A stretch of 32,556 bases of DNA. Origin: Candidatus Gemmiger excrementavium (GTDB lineage Bacteria > Bacillota > Clostridia > Oscillospirales > Ruminococcaceae). Location: positions 1 to 32,556 of the forward strand of contig DXBO01000048.1 of NCBI GenBank assembly GCA_019116485.1, written 5' to 3'. A program made the position numbers and the translations under genes. This document shows, in pieces, positions 24,655 to 32,556 of this stretch. The stretch's first letter is position 1. Each line of letters begins with the position of its first letter. Below the pieces are notes generated by a model that searched no databases, was not told where the DNA came from, and was given only the letters and a program-made list of their open reading frames with translations.

Positions 24655-25125
24655 TCAAACCGCGGGCTCCCGATCCACGATGGCAAACGTCAGTTCCGCG
24701 TTGACAGCGCGCACACCGTCCACCCAGGCGGTGGCCTTGCCCACACCTACGGGGCCGTGACGTTCCACCAGTTCGCATTCCAGCGTCAGCACATCGCCGG
24801 GCACCACCTGGCGGCGGAAACGGGCATTCTTGACGCCGCCGAACAGCGCCAGTTTGCCCTGAGCGCTCTCCTCGCTGAGAGCGGCCACAGCGCCGCACTG
24901 GGCCAGTGCCTCCAGGATCAGCACACCGGGCATAACGGGCTGGCCGGGAAAATGCCCCTGGAAAAAGGGCTCGTTCATGGTGACGCATTTGACGCCCCGG
25001 GCCCACTGACCGGGCGTATAGTCGGTGATCTTGTCCACCAGGGCAAAAGGATACCGATGCGGCAGAATCTGCGCGATCTGCACAGCATTCAGCGCACGCG
25101 GCGGATCATTGGGTACAATGGCCAT
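24655..25125 (-). CDS. fabZ: 3-hydroxyacyl-ACP dehydratase FabZ
   Basis: FabZ removes water from 3-hydroxyacyl-ACP in the elongation cycle. The 156-residue hot-dog-fold protein has LPHRYPFALVD (21-31), the catalytic His58 in FFQGHFPGQPVMPG and the catalytic Glu72 in LILEALAQ, with the normal spacing. The start is three bases after the fabF stop, and its GGGAGG lies inside the end of fabF, so the two are coupled. In many Firmicutes accB lies between fabF and fabZ; here it is missing. No FabA-type isomerase is visible, so the route to unsaturated chains is not evident from the window. Confidence 0.96.
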   Translation of the reverse strand: MAIVPNDPPRALNAVQIAQILPHRYPFALVDKITDYTPGQWARGVKCVTMNEPFFQGHFPGQPVMPGVLILEALAQCGAVAALSEESAQGKLALFGGVKNARFRRQVVPGDVLTLECELVERHGPVGVGKATAWVDGVRAVNAELTFAIVDREPAV

Positions 25126-25128
25126 AAC

Positions 25129-26370
25129 TCAACCCTCCCAGCGTTTGAAGACGACACAGGCGTTGTGCCCGCCGAAGCCCAGGCTGTCGCTGAGGGCATA
25201 CTCCACCTGTTCTTCCAGGCCCTGGTTGGGCAGGTAATCCAGGTCACATTCGGGATCAGGCACCTTGAGCCCGATGGTGGCAGGCAGGTAACCGTCGTGC
25301 AGAGCCAGGGCGGTGAAGACGCCCTCCACGCCACCGGCACCGCCCAGCAAGTGCCCGGTCATGGACTTGGTGCTGGAAACATGCAGCTTGTAGGCATGCT
25401 CGCCGAACACCGCTTTGATGGCCGCGGTCTCGCCGCTGTCATTCAGGTGGGTGCCGGTGCCGTGGGCATTGATGTAGCCGATATCAGAGGGCTGAATGCC
25501 CGCATCCGCAATGGCCAGCGCCATGCTGCGCGCACCGCCTTCGCCGTTGGGTGCCGGAGCGGTGATGTGGTGGGCGTCGCAGGTCGCGCCGTAGCCCACG
25601 ACTTCGGCGTAGATCTTGGCGCCGCGGGCCTGGGCATGGCCCAGTTCTTCCAGCACCAGCATACCGGCACCCTCGCCGATGACGAAACCGCCGCGCTCCG
25701 CGTCAAAGGGGATGGAGGCACGGGCAGGGTCCTCGGTGGTGTTCAGGGCCTTCATGCTGGTAAAGCCGCCCACGCCCAGGGGGCTGATGCAGCTTTCGGT
25801 ACCGCCGCAGATGGCCATATCCTCGTAACCGTCTCGAATGCGGTGGAACGCATCGCCAATGGCGTTTGTGCCGCCGGCACAGGCCGTGACCGGGCTGGTG
25901 CACATACCCTTGAGCCCGAAGCGGATGGCCACCTGGCCAGCCGCGATGTTGGCGATGGACATGGGTACAAAGAAGGGGCTTACCTTGTCAAACCCCTTGA
26001 CTTCGCCCTTGGCGTGTTCTTCCTCGATGGTGGGCAGACCGCCGATGCCGCTGGAGATGATGGTGGCGAAGCGGTTGGCATCGGTCTGTTCCATATCAAT
26101 ACCCGCATCGGCCATGGCCTCTGCCGCGGCAGCCACCGCGAACTGGGTAAAGCGGGCCATTTTGCGGGCCTCGCGCTTGTCAATGCGCTCGGCAGGGTCA
26201 AAGTTCTTGACCTCTGCCGCGAGCTTGACCTTGCTGTTGGTCGTATCGTAGTGGGTGATGGGCCCGACGCCGCATTCCCCGCGGCGCACCGCGGCCCAGC
26301 TTTCCGCCACCGTATTGCCGGTGGGATTGACGGTGCCAAGACCGGTGATGACGACTCTGCGTTTTTCCAT
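25129..26370 (-). CDS. fabF: 3-oxoacyl-ACP synthase II FabF
   Basis: FabF condenses malonyl-ACP with acyl-ACP to lengthen the chain. The 413-residue protein starts with RRVVITGLGTVNPTGN. It has the Cys-His-His triad of this class: Cys164 (VTACAGGTNA), His303 (NAHGTGTHLNDSGE) and His340 (STKSMTGHLLG), with Lys335. The length matches the family. A 107-base gap separates it from fabG upstream and holds only its GAGG ribosome site and no clear terminator or promoter. Confidence 0.97.
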   Translation of the reverse strand: MEKRRVVITGLGTVNPTGNTVAESWAAVRRGECGVGPITHYDTTNSKVKLAAEVKNFDPAERIDKREARKMARFTQFAVAAAAEAMADAGIDMEQTDANRFATIISSGIGGLPTIEEEHAKGEVKGFDKVSPFFVPMSIANIAAGQVAIRFGLKGMCTSPVTACAGGTNAIGDAFHRIRDGYEDMAICGGTESCISPLGVGGFTSMKALNTTEDPARASIPFDAERGGFVIGEGAGMLVLEELGHAQARGAKIYAEVVGYGATCDAHHITAPAPNGEGGARSMALAIADAGIQPSDIGYINAHGTGTHLNDSGETAAIKAVFGEHAYKLHVSSTKSMTGHLLGGAGGVEGVFTALALHDGYLPATIGLKVPDPECDLDYLPNQGLEEQVEYALSDSLGFGGHNACVVFKRWEG

Positions 26371-26477
26371 GGGAAACCTCGCTATCTTGTTTATCCTTGT
26401 ATATCTTGCCTCAAAACCAAATCAAAACCACAAAGGTCCGCGCGTATGTTCCGCAACCGCGCAGTCCCGCAAGGCAT

Positions 26478-27227
26478 TTACATGCCCATACCGCCGTCCA
26501 CACACAGCACCTGGCCGGTGATGTAACCGGCGCTCTGCCCTGCCAGGAAAGCCACGGCAGCCGCCACTTCCTCGGCATTGCCGATACGGCCCGCGGGTAC
26601 CGAGCCCAAAGCCGCCTGTTTGGCGGCTTCTGGCATGGCGTCGGTCATGTCGGTGCCGATGAAACCGGGGGCCACCGCGTTGACGGTGACGCCGCGGGCG
26701 GCAAACTCCTTGGCCAGGCTTTTGGTCAGACCGATGAGGCCTGCCTTGCTGGCCGCGTAGTTGCTCTGGCCCGCATTGCCGTGCAGGCCCACCACGCTGC
26801 TGATGTTGATGATGCGGCCGTAGCGCTGGCGCATCATCAGTTTGCAAGCGGCCTTGCAGCAGAAGAAAGCGCCTTTGAGGTTGGCGCTGATGACTTTGTC
26901 GAAGTCCTCCTCCTGCATGCGCAGGATCAGCTTGTCGGCGGTGACACCGGCATTGTTGACCAGCACATCCAGACGGCCGAAGGTCTTGGCAGCAGTGTCC
27001 ACCAGGTTCTGGCAGTCGGCAGGGCTGGTGACGTCGGCCTGCAGGGCAACGGCTTCCACGCCCAGGGCGATGCAGTCCGCCACCGTCTGTTCTGCTGCGG
27101 CGGAACTGGAAGCGTAGTTGACGCAGACATTGAAACCGGCCTTGGCCAGTTCCAGGCAGATGGCACGGCCAATGCCGCGGCCACCGCCGGTTACCAGCGC
27201 GGCGGGACGAATGTTCTGTTCACTCAT
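26478..27227 (-). CDS. fabG: 3-oxoacyl-ACP reductase FabG
   Basis: FabG reduces 3-oxoacyl-ACP with NADPH. The 249-residue short-chain dehydrogenase has the dinucleotide loop TGGGRGIGRA (13-22), NNAG (91-94), and the catalytic Ser (143/144), Tyr157 and Lys161 (SNYAASKAG). It ends with a conserved-type ITGQVLCVDGGMGM. The N-terminus overlaps the fabD stop by ATGA. Operon position distinguishes it from other short-chain dehydrogenases. Confidence 0.96.
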   Translation of the reverse strand: MSEQNIRPAALVTGGGRGIGRAICLELAKAGFNVCVNYASSSAAAEQTVADCIALGVEAVALQADVTSPADCQNLVDTAAKTFGRLDVLVNNAGVTADKLILRMQEEDFDKVISANLKGAFFCCKAACKLMMRQRYGRIINISSVVGLHGNAGQSNYAASKAGLIGLTKSLAKEFAARGVTVNAVAPGFIGTDMTDAMPEAAKQAALGSVPAGRIGNAEEVAAAVAFLAGQSAGYITGQVLCVDGGMGM

Positions 27228-28168
27228 GCCCGGGCCTCCTTCAGCACTGCCACGGCCTTTTCAAAGTCCTCGGCGGTCTCAATATTCAGGCAGTTGATGG
27301 CACTGCCCACAGTCTTTTTGACAAAACCGGAGATGGCCTTGCCGGGTCCGATCTCCACCACGGTATCCACGCCCAGTTCGGCCAGACGGCGGATGGTGTC
27401 CTCCAGGTAAACGCTGCTCTGCACCTGGCGCTCCAGCAGGTCGGCGATGGAATCGTTCTCCCCCATCTCACGGCCCAGGCAGTTGAACAGTACGGGCAGC
27501 TGCATGGGTGCAAAGGTGACCTGGGTAAAGCGCTGGGCCAGGGCATCCCCGGCCGGGTGCATCAGCGTAGTATGGAAAGGCCCGCTTACCTTGAGGGGCA
27601 GGCAGCGCTTGGCGCCCGCTTCCTTGGCCAGTTCGGCGGCCCGGTCCACAGCGGCCTTTTCGCCGCCGATGACCAGCTGGCCGGGGCAGTTGTAGTTGCA
27701 GATCTGCACCACGCCCAGGTCAGAAGCCTTATCACAGCAAGTCTGCAGTTCCTCACGGCCCAGCATCAGCACAGCGGTCATACCGCAGTCCAGCCCCTCG
27801 GAGGCCTTGGCCATGGCCTGGCCGCGGAAAGCTACCAGCTCCACCGCCGTTTTTGCATCGAACACACCGGCGCACTGCAGGGCCGAGTATTCGCCCAGGG
27901 ACAAGCCGGCGGCGTAATCGGGGCGGATACCCGCATCGGCCAGCATAGCGGTAACACCGGCGGCGAAAGCCACCATGCAGGGCTGGGTATAGCGGGTCTG
28001 GTTGATGACCCCTTCGGGGTCCTCGAAACAGGTGGATTTCAAATCAAAATCCAGAACAGAGGCGGCCTCATCGAACACCGCCTTGAAAACCGGGGACGCC
28101 GCGTAGAGATCAGCGCCCATACCGGCATGCTGACTGCCCTGGCCGGCATACAAAAAAGCAAGTTTCAT
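27224..28168 (-). CDS. fabD: Malonyl-CoA:ACP transacylase FabD
   Basis: FabD moves the malonyl group from CoA to ACP. The 314-residue protein has the N-terminal FLYAGQGSQHAGMG, the nucleophile Ser90 in GLSLGEYSA, Arg115 in VAFRGQAM, which holds the malonyl carboxylate, and His199 in SGPFHTTLM. Length and motif spacing are standard. It starts 18 bases after fabK and overlaps fabG by four bases. Confidence 0.97.
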   Translation of the reverse strand: MKLAFLYAGQGSQHAGMGADLYAASPVFKAVFDEAASVLDFDLKSTCFEDPEGVINQTRYTQPCMVAFAAGVTAMLADAGIRPDYAAGLSLGEYSALQCAGVFDAKTAVELVAFRGQAMAKASEGLDCGMTAVLMLGREELQTCCDKASDLGVVQICNYNCPGQLVIGGEKAAVDRAAELAKEAGAKRCLPLKVSGPFHTTLMHPAGDALAQRFTQVTFAPMQLPVLFNCLGREMGENDSIADLLERQVQSSVYLEDTIRRLAELGVDTVVEIGPGKAISGFVKKTVGSAINCLNIETAEDFEKAVAVLKEARA

Positions 28169-28186
28169 CGCTGTAGGCTCCTTTTC

Positions 28187-29125
28187 TCAGACGTGAATCT
28201 GGTTCATTTCCTGCAGACGGGTGCGGCAGCCATCCATGAGATCGTCCAGAATCTCGGCCACCGGGCGCACGCCGGTCAGCATACCGGCCACCTGACCGGC
28301 CATCAGGCTGCCGGTCTGGGTGTCGCCCTCAAACACAGCGCGGCGCAAACTGCCCAGGGTGAACTTTTCCAGTTCCATCTTGTCGGCACCCGCCTTCTCC
28401 TGGCGGACATACTCACGGCTCATGCGGTTTTTCAGCACGCGGACCGGAGTACCGCCGATGCGGCCGGTGACGATGGTGTCGCTGTCCTTGGCTTTGAGCA
28501 GGGCTTCCTTGTAATTGGGGTGGATGGGGCATTCCTCAGCCACCAGCAGGCAGGTGCCGATCTGGGCACCGCAGGCGCCCAGCGCCAGAGCAGCCGCCAG
28601 CTGGCGCCCATCGGCGATGCCACCCGCCGCAATGACGGGCACATCCACCGCATCGATGACCTGGGGCACCAGGGCCATGGTGGTCATCTCGCCCACATGG
28701 CCGCCGCTCTCGGTGCCCTCAGCGATCAGCGCATCAGCGCCGCACTTGACCAAATGCTTGGCCAGCACCGAAGCGGCCACCACGGGCATAACGGTGATGC
28801 CGGCAGCTTTCCAGCTTTCCATGTACTTGCCGGGGTTGCCTGCGCCGGTGGTGACAAAGCGGACGCCTTCTTCCACCACGATCTTGGCGAACTCATCAGC
28901 CTGGGGGTGCATCAGCATGATGTTGACGCCGAAGGGCTTATCGGTGAGCTGTTTGGCACGGCGGATGTTATCGCGCAGAGAGTCCACGTTCATGCCGCCC
29001 GAGCCGATCAGGCCCAGCGCACCGGCATTGGAGCAGGCGGCGGCAAACTCGCCGGTGGCGATGTTGGCCATGCCGCCCTGGATAAGAGGATACCGGGTCC
29101 CCAGAATCTCGTTCAGCAGTTTCAT
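28187..29125 (-). CDS. fabK: FMN-dependent enoyl-ACP reductase II FabK
   Basis: FabK makes the last reduction of the elongation cycle and is unrelated to FabI, so organisms relying on it are typically triclosan-tolerant. The 312-residue TIM-barrel flavoprotein belongs to the nitronate monooxygenase-like family. Features are RYPLIQGGMANI near the start, FVTTGAGNPGKY (90-101), AEGTESGGHVGEMTT with His143, and the phosphate-binding AAGGIADGRQLAAAL. Position between fabH and fabD inside the fab operon supports FabK over a nitronate monooxygenase. The start overlaps the fabH stop by ATGA. Confidence 0.95.
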   Translation of the reverse strand: MKLLNEILGTRYPLIQGGMANIATGEFAAACSNAGALGLIGSGGMNVDSLRDNIRRAKQLTDKPFGVNIMLMHPQADEFAKIVVEEGVRFVTTGAGNPGKYMESWKAAGITVMPVVAASVLAKHLVKCGADALIAEGTESGGHVGEMTTMALVPQVIDAVDVPVIAAGGIADGRQLAAALALGACGAQIGTCLLVAEECPIHPNYKEALLKAKDSDTIVTGRIGGTPVRVLKNRMSREYVRQEKAGADKMELEKFTLGSLRRAVFEGDTQTGSLMAGQVAGMLTGVRPVAEILDDLMDGCRTRLQEMNQIHV

Positions 29126-30072
29126 ACAAGGTTTCCTTTCACGGTAATCAGCATGCCGCCCCAGGTCAGGCCCCCGCCGAAGCCCACGCAGGCGATGCGC
29201 ATACCGGGTTTCAGGCGGCCGGTCTCGGCCAGTTCATTGAGCGCCACCGGAATGCTGGCGGCGCTGGTGTTGCCATGGCGGTCCATATTTTTGTAGAACT
29301 TGGCGGGGTCCGCCTGCAGCTTCTTGACGCAGTGGTCGATGATACGGCTGTTGGCCTGATGGCAGACCACCCAGTCCAGATCATCCAGCGTATGGTCCGT
29401 GGCTTCCAGCACGGCGTGCAGGCTGCGGGGCAGCGCGTCCACCGCAAAGCGGAACACCGCCCGGCCATCCATGCGGATAGGGCCGCAGGGCGCCGTCTCG
29501 ATGGCCAGGTCGCCCCGGGCGCCCAGGTCCATGGCGAACTCCACTTCCGCCGACAGTTCATAGATGGCCGCGCCCGCACCGTCCCCAAACAGCACGCAGG
29601 TATTGCGGTCTGTCATGTCCATCAGACGGGAGAGTTGTTCACATCCGATGACCAGCGCGTAGCGGCGGGCATCGCCGGGGCGGGCAGCCAGCAGGCCGCG
29701 GGCTACCGCCGTGCCGTAAATAAACCCGGAACAGGCCGCGTTCACATCCAGCACCGGGATATCTTCGGCCAGGCCCAGTTCATGCTGCACCAGGCAGGCC
29801 ATGCTGGGGCTGGCGTACTGGCCGGACAATGTGCCGCAGACACAGCAGCCGATCTGTTCCGGCTGCAGGCCGCTGCGTTCCAGCGCCTGACGGGCCGCGG
29901 CCACCGCCAGCGTGGTGGCGTTTTCACCCTCGGCGCAGAAATGTCGTTCCCGGATGCCGGTGCGGCTGGTGATCCATTCGTCGCTGGTATCTACCAGCTT
30001 GCTCAAATCCTCGTTGGTTACCAGGCGGCTGGGCAGCGCCCCGCCGGTGGCAATCAGCTGCAAACCTTCCAT
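29122..30072 (-). CDS. fabH: 3-oxoacyl-ACP synthase III FabH
   Basis: FabH starts chains by condensing an acyl-CoA primer with malonyl-ACP. The 316-residue thiolase-fold protein has the triad Cys114 (NAACSGFIYG), His238 (VVCHQANSRII) and Asn268 (RHGNTSAAS). Also present are SDEWITSRTGIRERH near the N-terminus and a GFGGGLTWG loop at the end. It lies 23 bases after accA and is joined to fabK by ATGA. Substrate preference (acetyl or branched primer) cannot be read from the sequence by eye. Confidence 0.96.
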   Translation of the reverse strand: MEGLQLIATGGALPSRLVTNEDLSKLVDTSDEWITSRTGIRERHFCAEGENATTLAVAAARQALERSGLQPEQIGCCVCGTLSGQYASPSMACLVQHELGLAEDIPVLDVNAACSGFIYGTAVARGLLAARPGDARRYALVIGCEQLSRLMDMTDRNTCVLFGDGAGAAIYELSAEVEFAMDLGARGDLAIETAPCGPIRMDGRAVFRFAVDALPRSLHAVLEATDHTLDDLDWVVCHQANSRIIDHCVKKLQADPAKFYKNMDRHGNTSAASIPVALNELAETGRLKPGMRIACVGFGGGLTWGGMLITVKGNLV

Positions 30073-30095
30073 ATTTTCCCTCTATCTGTCCTGGC

Positions 30096-31037
30096 TCACT
30101 GGCCGATCTGGCGGTATTTTTTATACCGCTGCTCGGCCAGGGCTTTACCGTTCATCTTGCACAGCTGGGTCAGGTGCCGTTCCAACGCAGCATCCAGCAC
30201 CGTGAAAAGCTGCTGATGGTCCCGTTGGGCACCGCCCAACGGCTCGGGGATGACTTCTTCCACCACGCCGTCCTGCAGCAGGTCCTGGGCGGTCAGCTTC
30301 ATGATATCGCAAGCCTCGCCGCTGCGGGAAGAATCTTTCCACAGGATGCTGGCAAAGCCCTCGGGGCTGAGTACCGAGTAGACGGCATTTTCCAGCATCA
30401 GGATATGGTTGGCCACACCCAGGCCCAGGGCGCCGCCGCTGCTGCCCTCGCCGGTGACCACCGAGATGACGGGCACGGTCAGGCCGCTCATTTCAGCCAG
30501 ATTGCGGGCAATGGCCTCGCCCTGGCCCCGTTCTTCGGCCTCCTTGCCCGGATAGGCACCCGGCGTATCGATGAAGGTGATGATGGGGCGGCCAAACTTT
30601 TCAGCCTGTTTCATCATGCGCAGAGCCTTGCGGTAGCCATCCGGTTCCGGCATGCCGAAGCGGAAACGCATGTTTTCTTCCAGCGTGGAACCTTTGCGAT
30701 GGCCGATGACGGTGACCGGGATGCCCTTGTAGCGGGCAATACCGCCCAGAATGCTCTCGTCGTCGCTGCACTGGCGGTCACCGCGCTGCTCAAAGAAATC
30801 CGTGAACAGTTCGCTGATGTACTCGTCGATGCGGGGACGGCCCTGGTGCCGCGCCAGGAACACCCGGTCTGCAGCGGTCAGTTCCTTGCAGTCGCTGAGC
30901 AGTTCGCTGCGCCGGGTCTCCAGTTCAGCCAGCGTCTCGCTGCCCGAAGTCATTTCTTCGTCCTCGGCGTTCTCGCCGCGCAAGGCGTCGATTTTCAGGT
31001 CCAGTTCCTCGACCTCTTTCAGAATGTCCTTGATCAT
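30096..31037 (-). CDS. accA: Acetyl-CoA carboxylase carboxyltransferase subunit alpha AccA
   Basis: AccA is one half of the carboxyltransferase that moves CO2 from biotin to acetyl-CoA. The 313-residue protein has an N-terminal helical part (about 1-60), then [22 protein letters not shown], the crotonase-like core with [38 protein letters not shown] and [13 protein letters not shown], all family landmarks. It overlaps accD by ATGA, giving one-to-one translation with its partner. Confidence 0.96.
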   Translation of the reverse strand: MIKDILKEVEELDLKIDALRGENAEDEEMTSGSETLAELETRRSELLSDCKELTAADRVFLARHQGRPRIDEYISELFTDFFEQRGDRQCSDDESILGGIARYKGIPVTVIGHRKGSTLEENMRFRFGMPEPDGYRKALRMMKQAEKFGRPIITFIDTPGAYPGKEAEERGQGEAIARNLAEMSGLTVPVISVVTGEGSSGGALGLGVANHILMLENAVYSVLSPEGFASILWKDSSRSGEACDIMKLTAQDLLQDGVVEEVIPEPLGGAQRDHQQLFTVLDAALERHLTQLCKMNGKALAEQRYKKYRQIGQ

Positions 31038-31918
31038 GCGCCGCGCTTCCTTCCTTGCGTATGCAGCTGCAGCAGCTGCGTGAGGGTCTTTTTCATTTCG
31101 CTGCGGGGCACCACCTTATCCACAAAGCCGTGCTCCAGCAGATACTCGGCCCGCTGGAATCCCTTGGGCAGCTTTTCGCCGATGGTCTGCTCGATCACGC
31201 GGGGACCGGCAAAGCCGATCAGCGCATCGGGTTCAGCCAGGGTAATATCGCCCAGGCTGGCAAAGCTGGCGGTAACGCCGCCGGTGGTGGGGTGGGTCAG
31301 GTAGCTGATATACAACCCGCCCTTGGCCTGGAAGCGCTGGATAGCGGCACTGGTCTTGGCCATCTGCATCAGGCTGAAGATACCCTCCTGCATGCGGGCA
31401 CCGCCGCTGGCTGAGAAAATGACCAGGGGCAGATGCTTGGCAGTGGCATACTCGATGGCGCGGGTGACACGCTCCCCCACTGCCGTACCCATGCTGCCCA
31501 TAAAGAAGCGGCTGTCCAATACCGCAGCCACCACCGGCACACCGCCGATCTTACCCACAGCGGTCACCGCTGCGTCGTTCAGGCCGGTCTTGGACCGCTG
31601 GGTGGCCAGCTTTTCATCATAGCCGGGGAACTCCAGCACGTTGGAACCCTGCAGTTCGCCGTCCAGTTCTTTGAAAGTACCGTGATCCAGCACCATGCTC
31701 AGCCGGTAGTACCCGCCGACCGGGTGATGGTACCCGCAGTTGGGGCAGACATACAGCGTACTGGCCCAGACCTGACGGGTGGCGCGGCGCTCGCACTTTT
31801 TGCAGGTGAAAAACTGCGGTGCACGCCAGCGCGGGTTGTCGATCCCGGCGTCGCGCCGGGCCTTGAGCTGGAAGGTCCGTTCCCGGGTACCGAGGGCAAA
31901 AATCTTGCCGACATCCAT
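31034..31918 (-). CDS. accD: Acetyl-CoA carboxylase carboxyltransferase subunit beta AccD
   Basis: AccD is the partner of AccA. The 294-residue protein has the N-terminal zinc ribbon of the family, with Cys39, Cys42, Cys58 and Cys61 (CKKC and CPNC). The catalytic core follows, with [41 protein letters not shown] and [27 protein letters not shown] at 31928-31933 sets the ATG. It follows acpP by 46 bases. accB (biotin carrier) and accC (biotin carboxylase), needed for a working enzyme, are not in the window. Confidence 0.96.
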   Translation of the reverse strand: MDVGKIFALGTRERTFQLKARRDAGIDNPRWRAPQFFTCKKCERRATRQVWASTLYVCPNCGYHHPVGGYYRLSMVLDHGTFKELDGELQGSNVLEFPGYDEKLATQRSKTGLNDAAVTAVGKIGGVPVVAAVLDSRFFMGSMGTAVGERVTRAIEYATAKHLPLVIFSASGGARMQEGIFSLMQMAKTSAAIQRFQAKGGLYISYLTHPTTGGVTASFASLGDITLAEPDALIGFAGPRVIEQTIGEKLPKGFQRAEYLLEHGFVDKVVPRSEMKKTLTQLLQLHTQGRKRGA

Positions 31919-31964
31919 GCGTGGAGTCCTCCTATCCTTTTGGTAACGTTGCGAGGCGGCGCAA

Positions 31965-32192
31965 TCAGCCGTTGTTGGTCAGGTAGTTGAAGATATCGCC
32001 CACAGTTTTCATGTTGGGCAGTTCCTCGTCGGGGATGGCGGTGCCGAAAGCTTCCTCGATGGCCATGTTCAGTTCCACGGCATCCAGGCTGTCGGCGTTC
32101 AGGTCATCGGCCAGGCTGGCTTCCATGGTAACGGCGTCGGCGTCGGCGTTCAGGGTATCAACGATCACGTTCTTCAGTTCTTCGAAAGTCAT
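31965..32192 (-). CDS. acpP: Acyl carrier protein
   Basis: This 75-residue acidic four-helix protein carries the growing chain on phosphopantetheine. Ser35 in LNADSLDAVEL is the attachment site. The frame could start 14 codons earlier, but AAAGGAG at 32202-32208 is correctly spaced from the ATG at 32192 and the shorter form has the usual ACP length. It is the first gene of the operon, right behind the regulated promoter, which suits a protein needed in excess. Confidence 0.96.
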   Translation of the reverse strand: MTFEELKNVIVDTLNADADAVTMEASLADDLNADSLDAVELNMAIEEAFGTAIPDEELPNMKTVGDIFNYLTNNG

Positions 32193-32236
32193 GGTAAAAA
32201 TCTCCTTTAAAGTCAATTCTATTGTTCGTGCCACAA

Positions 32237-32262
32237 ATTTATCTAAATTTATTTAGATAAAT
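32237..32262 (-). promoter_or_regulatory. Operator 1: perfect 26-bp inverted repeat after the acpP start site
   Basis: Two 12-base arms, ATTTATCTAAAT and ATTTAGATAAAT, are exact reverse complements separated by TT. The repeat covers about +6 to +31 of the predicted acpP transcript, where a bound dimer would block RNA polymerase. The size and symmetry suit a MarR-family dimer, and the MarR gene at the end of this operon is the likely ligand. It is not a terminator: the stem is all A-T apart from two pairs. Confidence 0.75.
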
Positions 32263-32273
32263 GCAACGATATC

Positions 32274-32301
32274 ATTATACCCCGGGATTCCCATTTGTCA
32301 A
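32274..32301 (-). promoter_or_regulatory. Promoter of the fatty-acid operon (acpP)
   Basis: Both hexamers match the consensus exactly: TTGACA (32301-32296) and TATAAT (32279-32274), with a 16-base spacer. Transcription should begin near 32267, about 75 bases before the acpP ATG. The promoter is squeezed between operator 1 and operator 2. The rest of the intergenic stretch on the right (32345-32497) shows no gene or site I can support. Confidence 0.9.
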
Positions 32302-32304
32302 GAT

Positions 32305-32330
32305 ATTTATCTTAATTTTTTTAGGTATTT
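32305..32330 (-). promoter_or_regulatory. Operator 2: diverged copy of operator 1 upstream of the -35
   Basis: Aligned without gaps on the + strand this 26-base stretch matches operator 1 at 21 positions, including ATTTATCT at the left and TTTAG at the right. It is less symmetrical. It begins three bases upstream of the -35 hexamer and lies 68 bases from operator 1 centre to centre. A further left-arm-like TTTATCTATTT occurs at 32334-32344. A low-affinity second site for the same regulator is the simplest reading. Confidence 0.55.
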
Positions 32331-32497
32331 TTCTTTATCTATTTGTCTCTCCCTATGTGCTTTTAGCCCGCGGCACCGCCCTGGAACCTTGTTATAAATA
32401 GGTAATAGCGTGTCTCTCAACCAAACAAGACCGTGCCTTCCCAGGTCGGGCGCAGGAACACCTGCAGACGCGTTGCTTACAGAAACTGCATTTTCTC

Positions 32498-32527
32498 TTG
32501 ACAAAAGGGCGCCGGCGCGCGTATAAT
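32498..32527 (+). promoter_or_regulatory. Strong outward-facing promoter at the right edge
   Basis: TTGACA (32498-32503) and TATAAT (32522-32527) are both exact consensus hexamers with an 18-base, GC-rich spacer. Transcription would start near 32534 and leave the window. An ATG at 32538 opens a frame to the end of the window (MQVSYN), but it would have almost no leader, so the true product, protein or RNA, is probably further on and cannot be named. Confidence 0.8.
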
Positions 32528-32556
32528 AGGCACTACCATGCAGGTGTCGTACAACG

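Noticed and set aside
26371-26477. A remnant of accB in the fabG-fabF gap
   Set aside because: The 107 bases hold no frame with a biotin-carrier motif, and accB normally lies on the other side of fabF.
32393-32398. TATAAA on the + strand as a second promoter
   Set aside because: No acceptable -35 hexamer lies 15 to 19 bases upstream; the sequence there is GC-rich.
32307-32504. A 65-codon open frame on the - strand upstream of acpP
   Set aside because: It runs through the operator region, has no ribosome site or family resemblance, and its start lies within the divergent promoter.

Overview
The window is a gene-dense, GC-rich (about 60% by eye) stretch of a low-redox Firmicute. The gene content points to the Oscillospirales / Clostridium leptum group (Faecalibacterium, Gemmiger or Subdoligranulum type). 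The reasons are the combination of high GC, a type II fatty-acid operon with the FMN-dependent reductase FabK, a clostridial one-chain PurL, an Fe-S type PurF, and a PurO-type IMP cyclohydrolase beside a free AICAR transformylase. The taxon is an inference; nothing in the window identifies a species.

Region 1 (1-11760, + strand) is a de novo purine operon: the end of a probable purC, then purF, purM, purN, purO-like, AICAR transformylase (the C-terminal half of PurH), purD, purL and purB. It closes with a strong hairpin shared with the convergent neighbour. Together these genes carry PRPP to IMP and on to AMP, apart from purE/purK, which must lie elsewhere or upstream. The bifunctional PurH is absent and is replaced by two adjacent one-domain proteins.

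Region 2 (11761-22680, - strand) is a division and cell wall (dcw) cluster, read right to left: mraZ, rsmH, ftsL, ftsI/spoVD-type PBP with PASTA domains, murF, mraY, ftsW/spoVE, murG, ftsQ/divIB. murD, murE, murC, ftsA and ftsZ are not in it. Its promoter and a set of GTGG repeats that look like MraZ operators lie at 22550-22680.

Region 3 (22793-23936, - strand) is a two-gene unit with its own promoter and terminator: rsmD and a coiled-coil protein of unknown role.

Region 4 (23989-32301, - strand) is a fatty-acid synthesis operon, read right to left: acpP, accD, accA, fabH, fabK, fabD, fabG, fabF, fabZ, and finally a MarR-family regulator. Several junctions are 4-base ATGA overlaps. accB and accC are missing. 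The acpP promoter is consensus-like and is flanked by two related 26-bp operator-like sequences, one a perfect inverted repeat just downstream of the start of transcription. The MarR protein at the operon's end is the obvious candidate ligand.

At the right edge a near-perfect sigma-A promoter (32498-32527) fires outwards on the + strand into sequence beyond the window. No tRNA, rRNA, CRISPR array, insertion sequence or phage gene was seen. This is core-genome DNA, and the most interesting points are regulatory sites, the split PurH and an unusual insertion in the division PBP.
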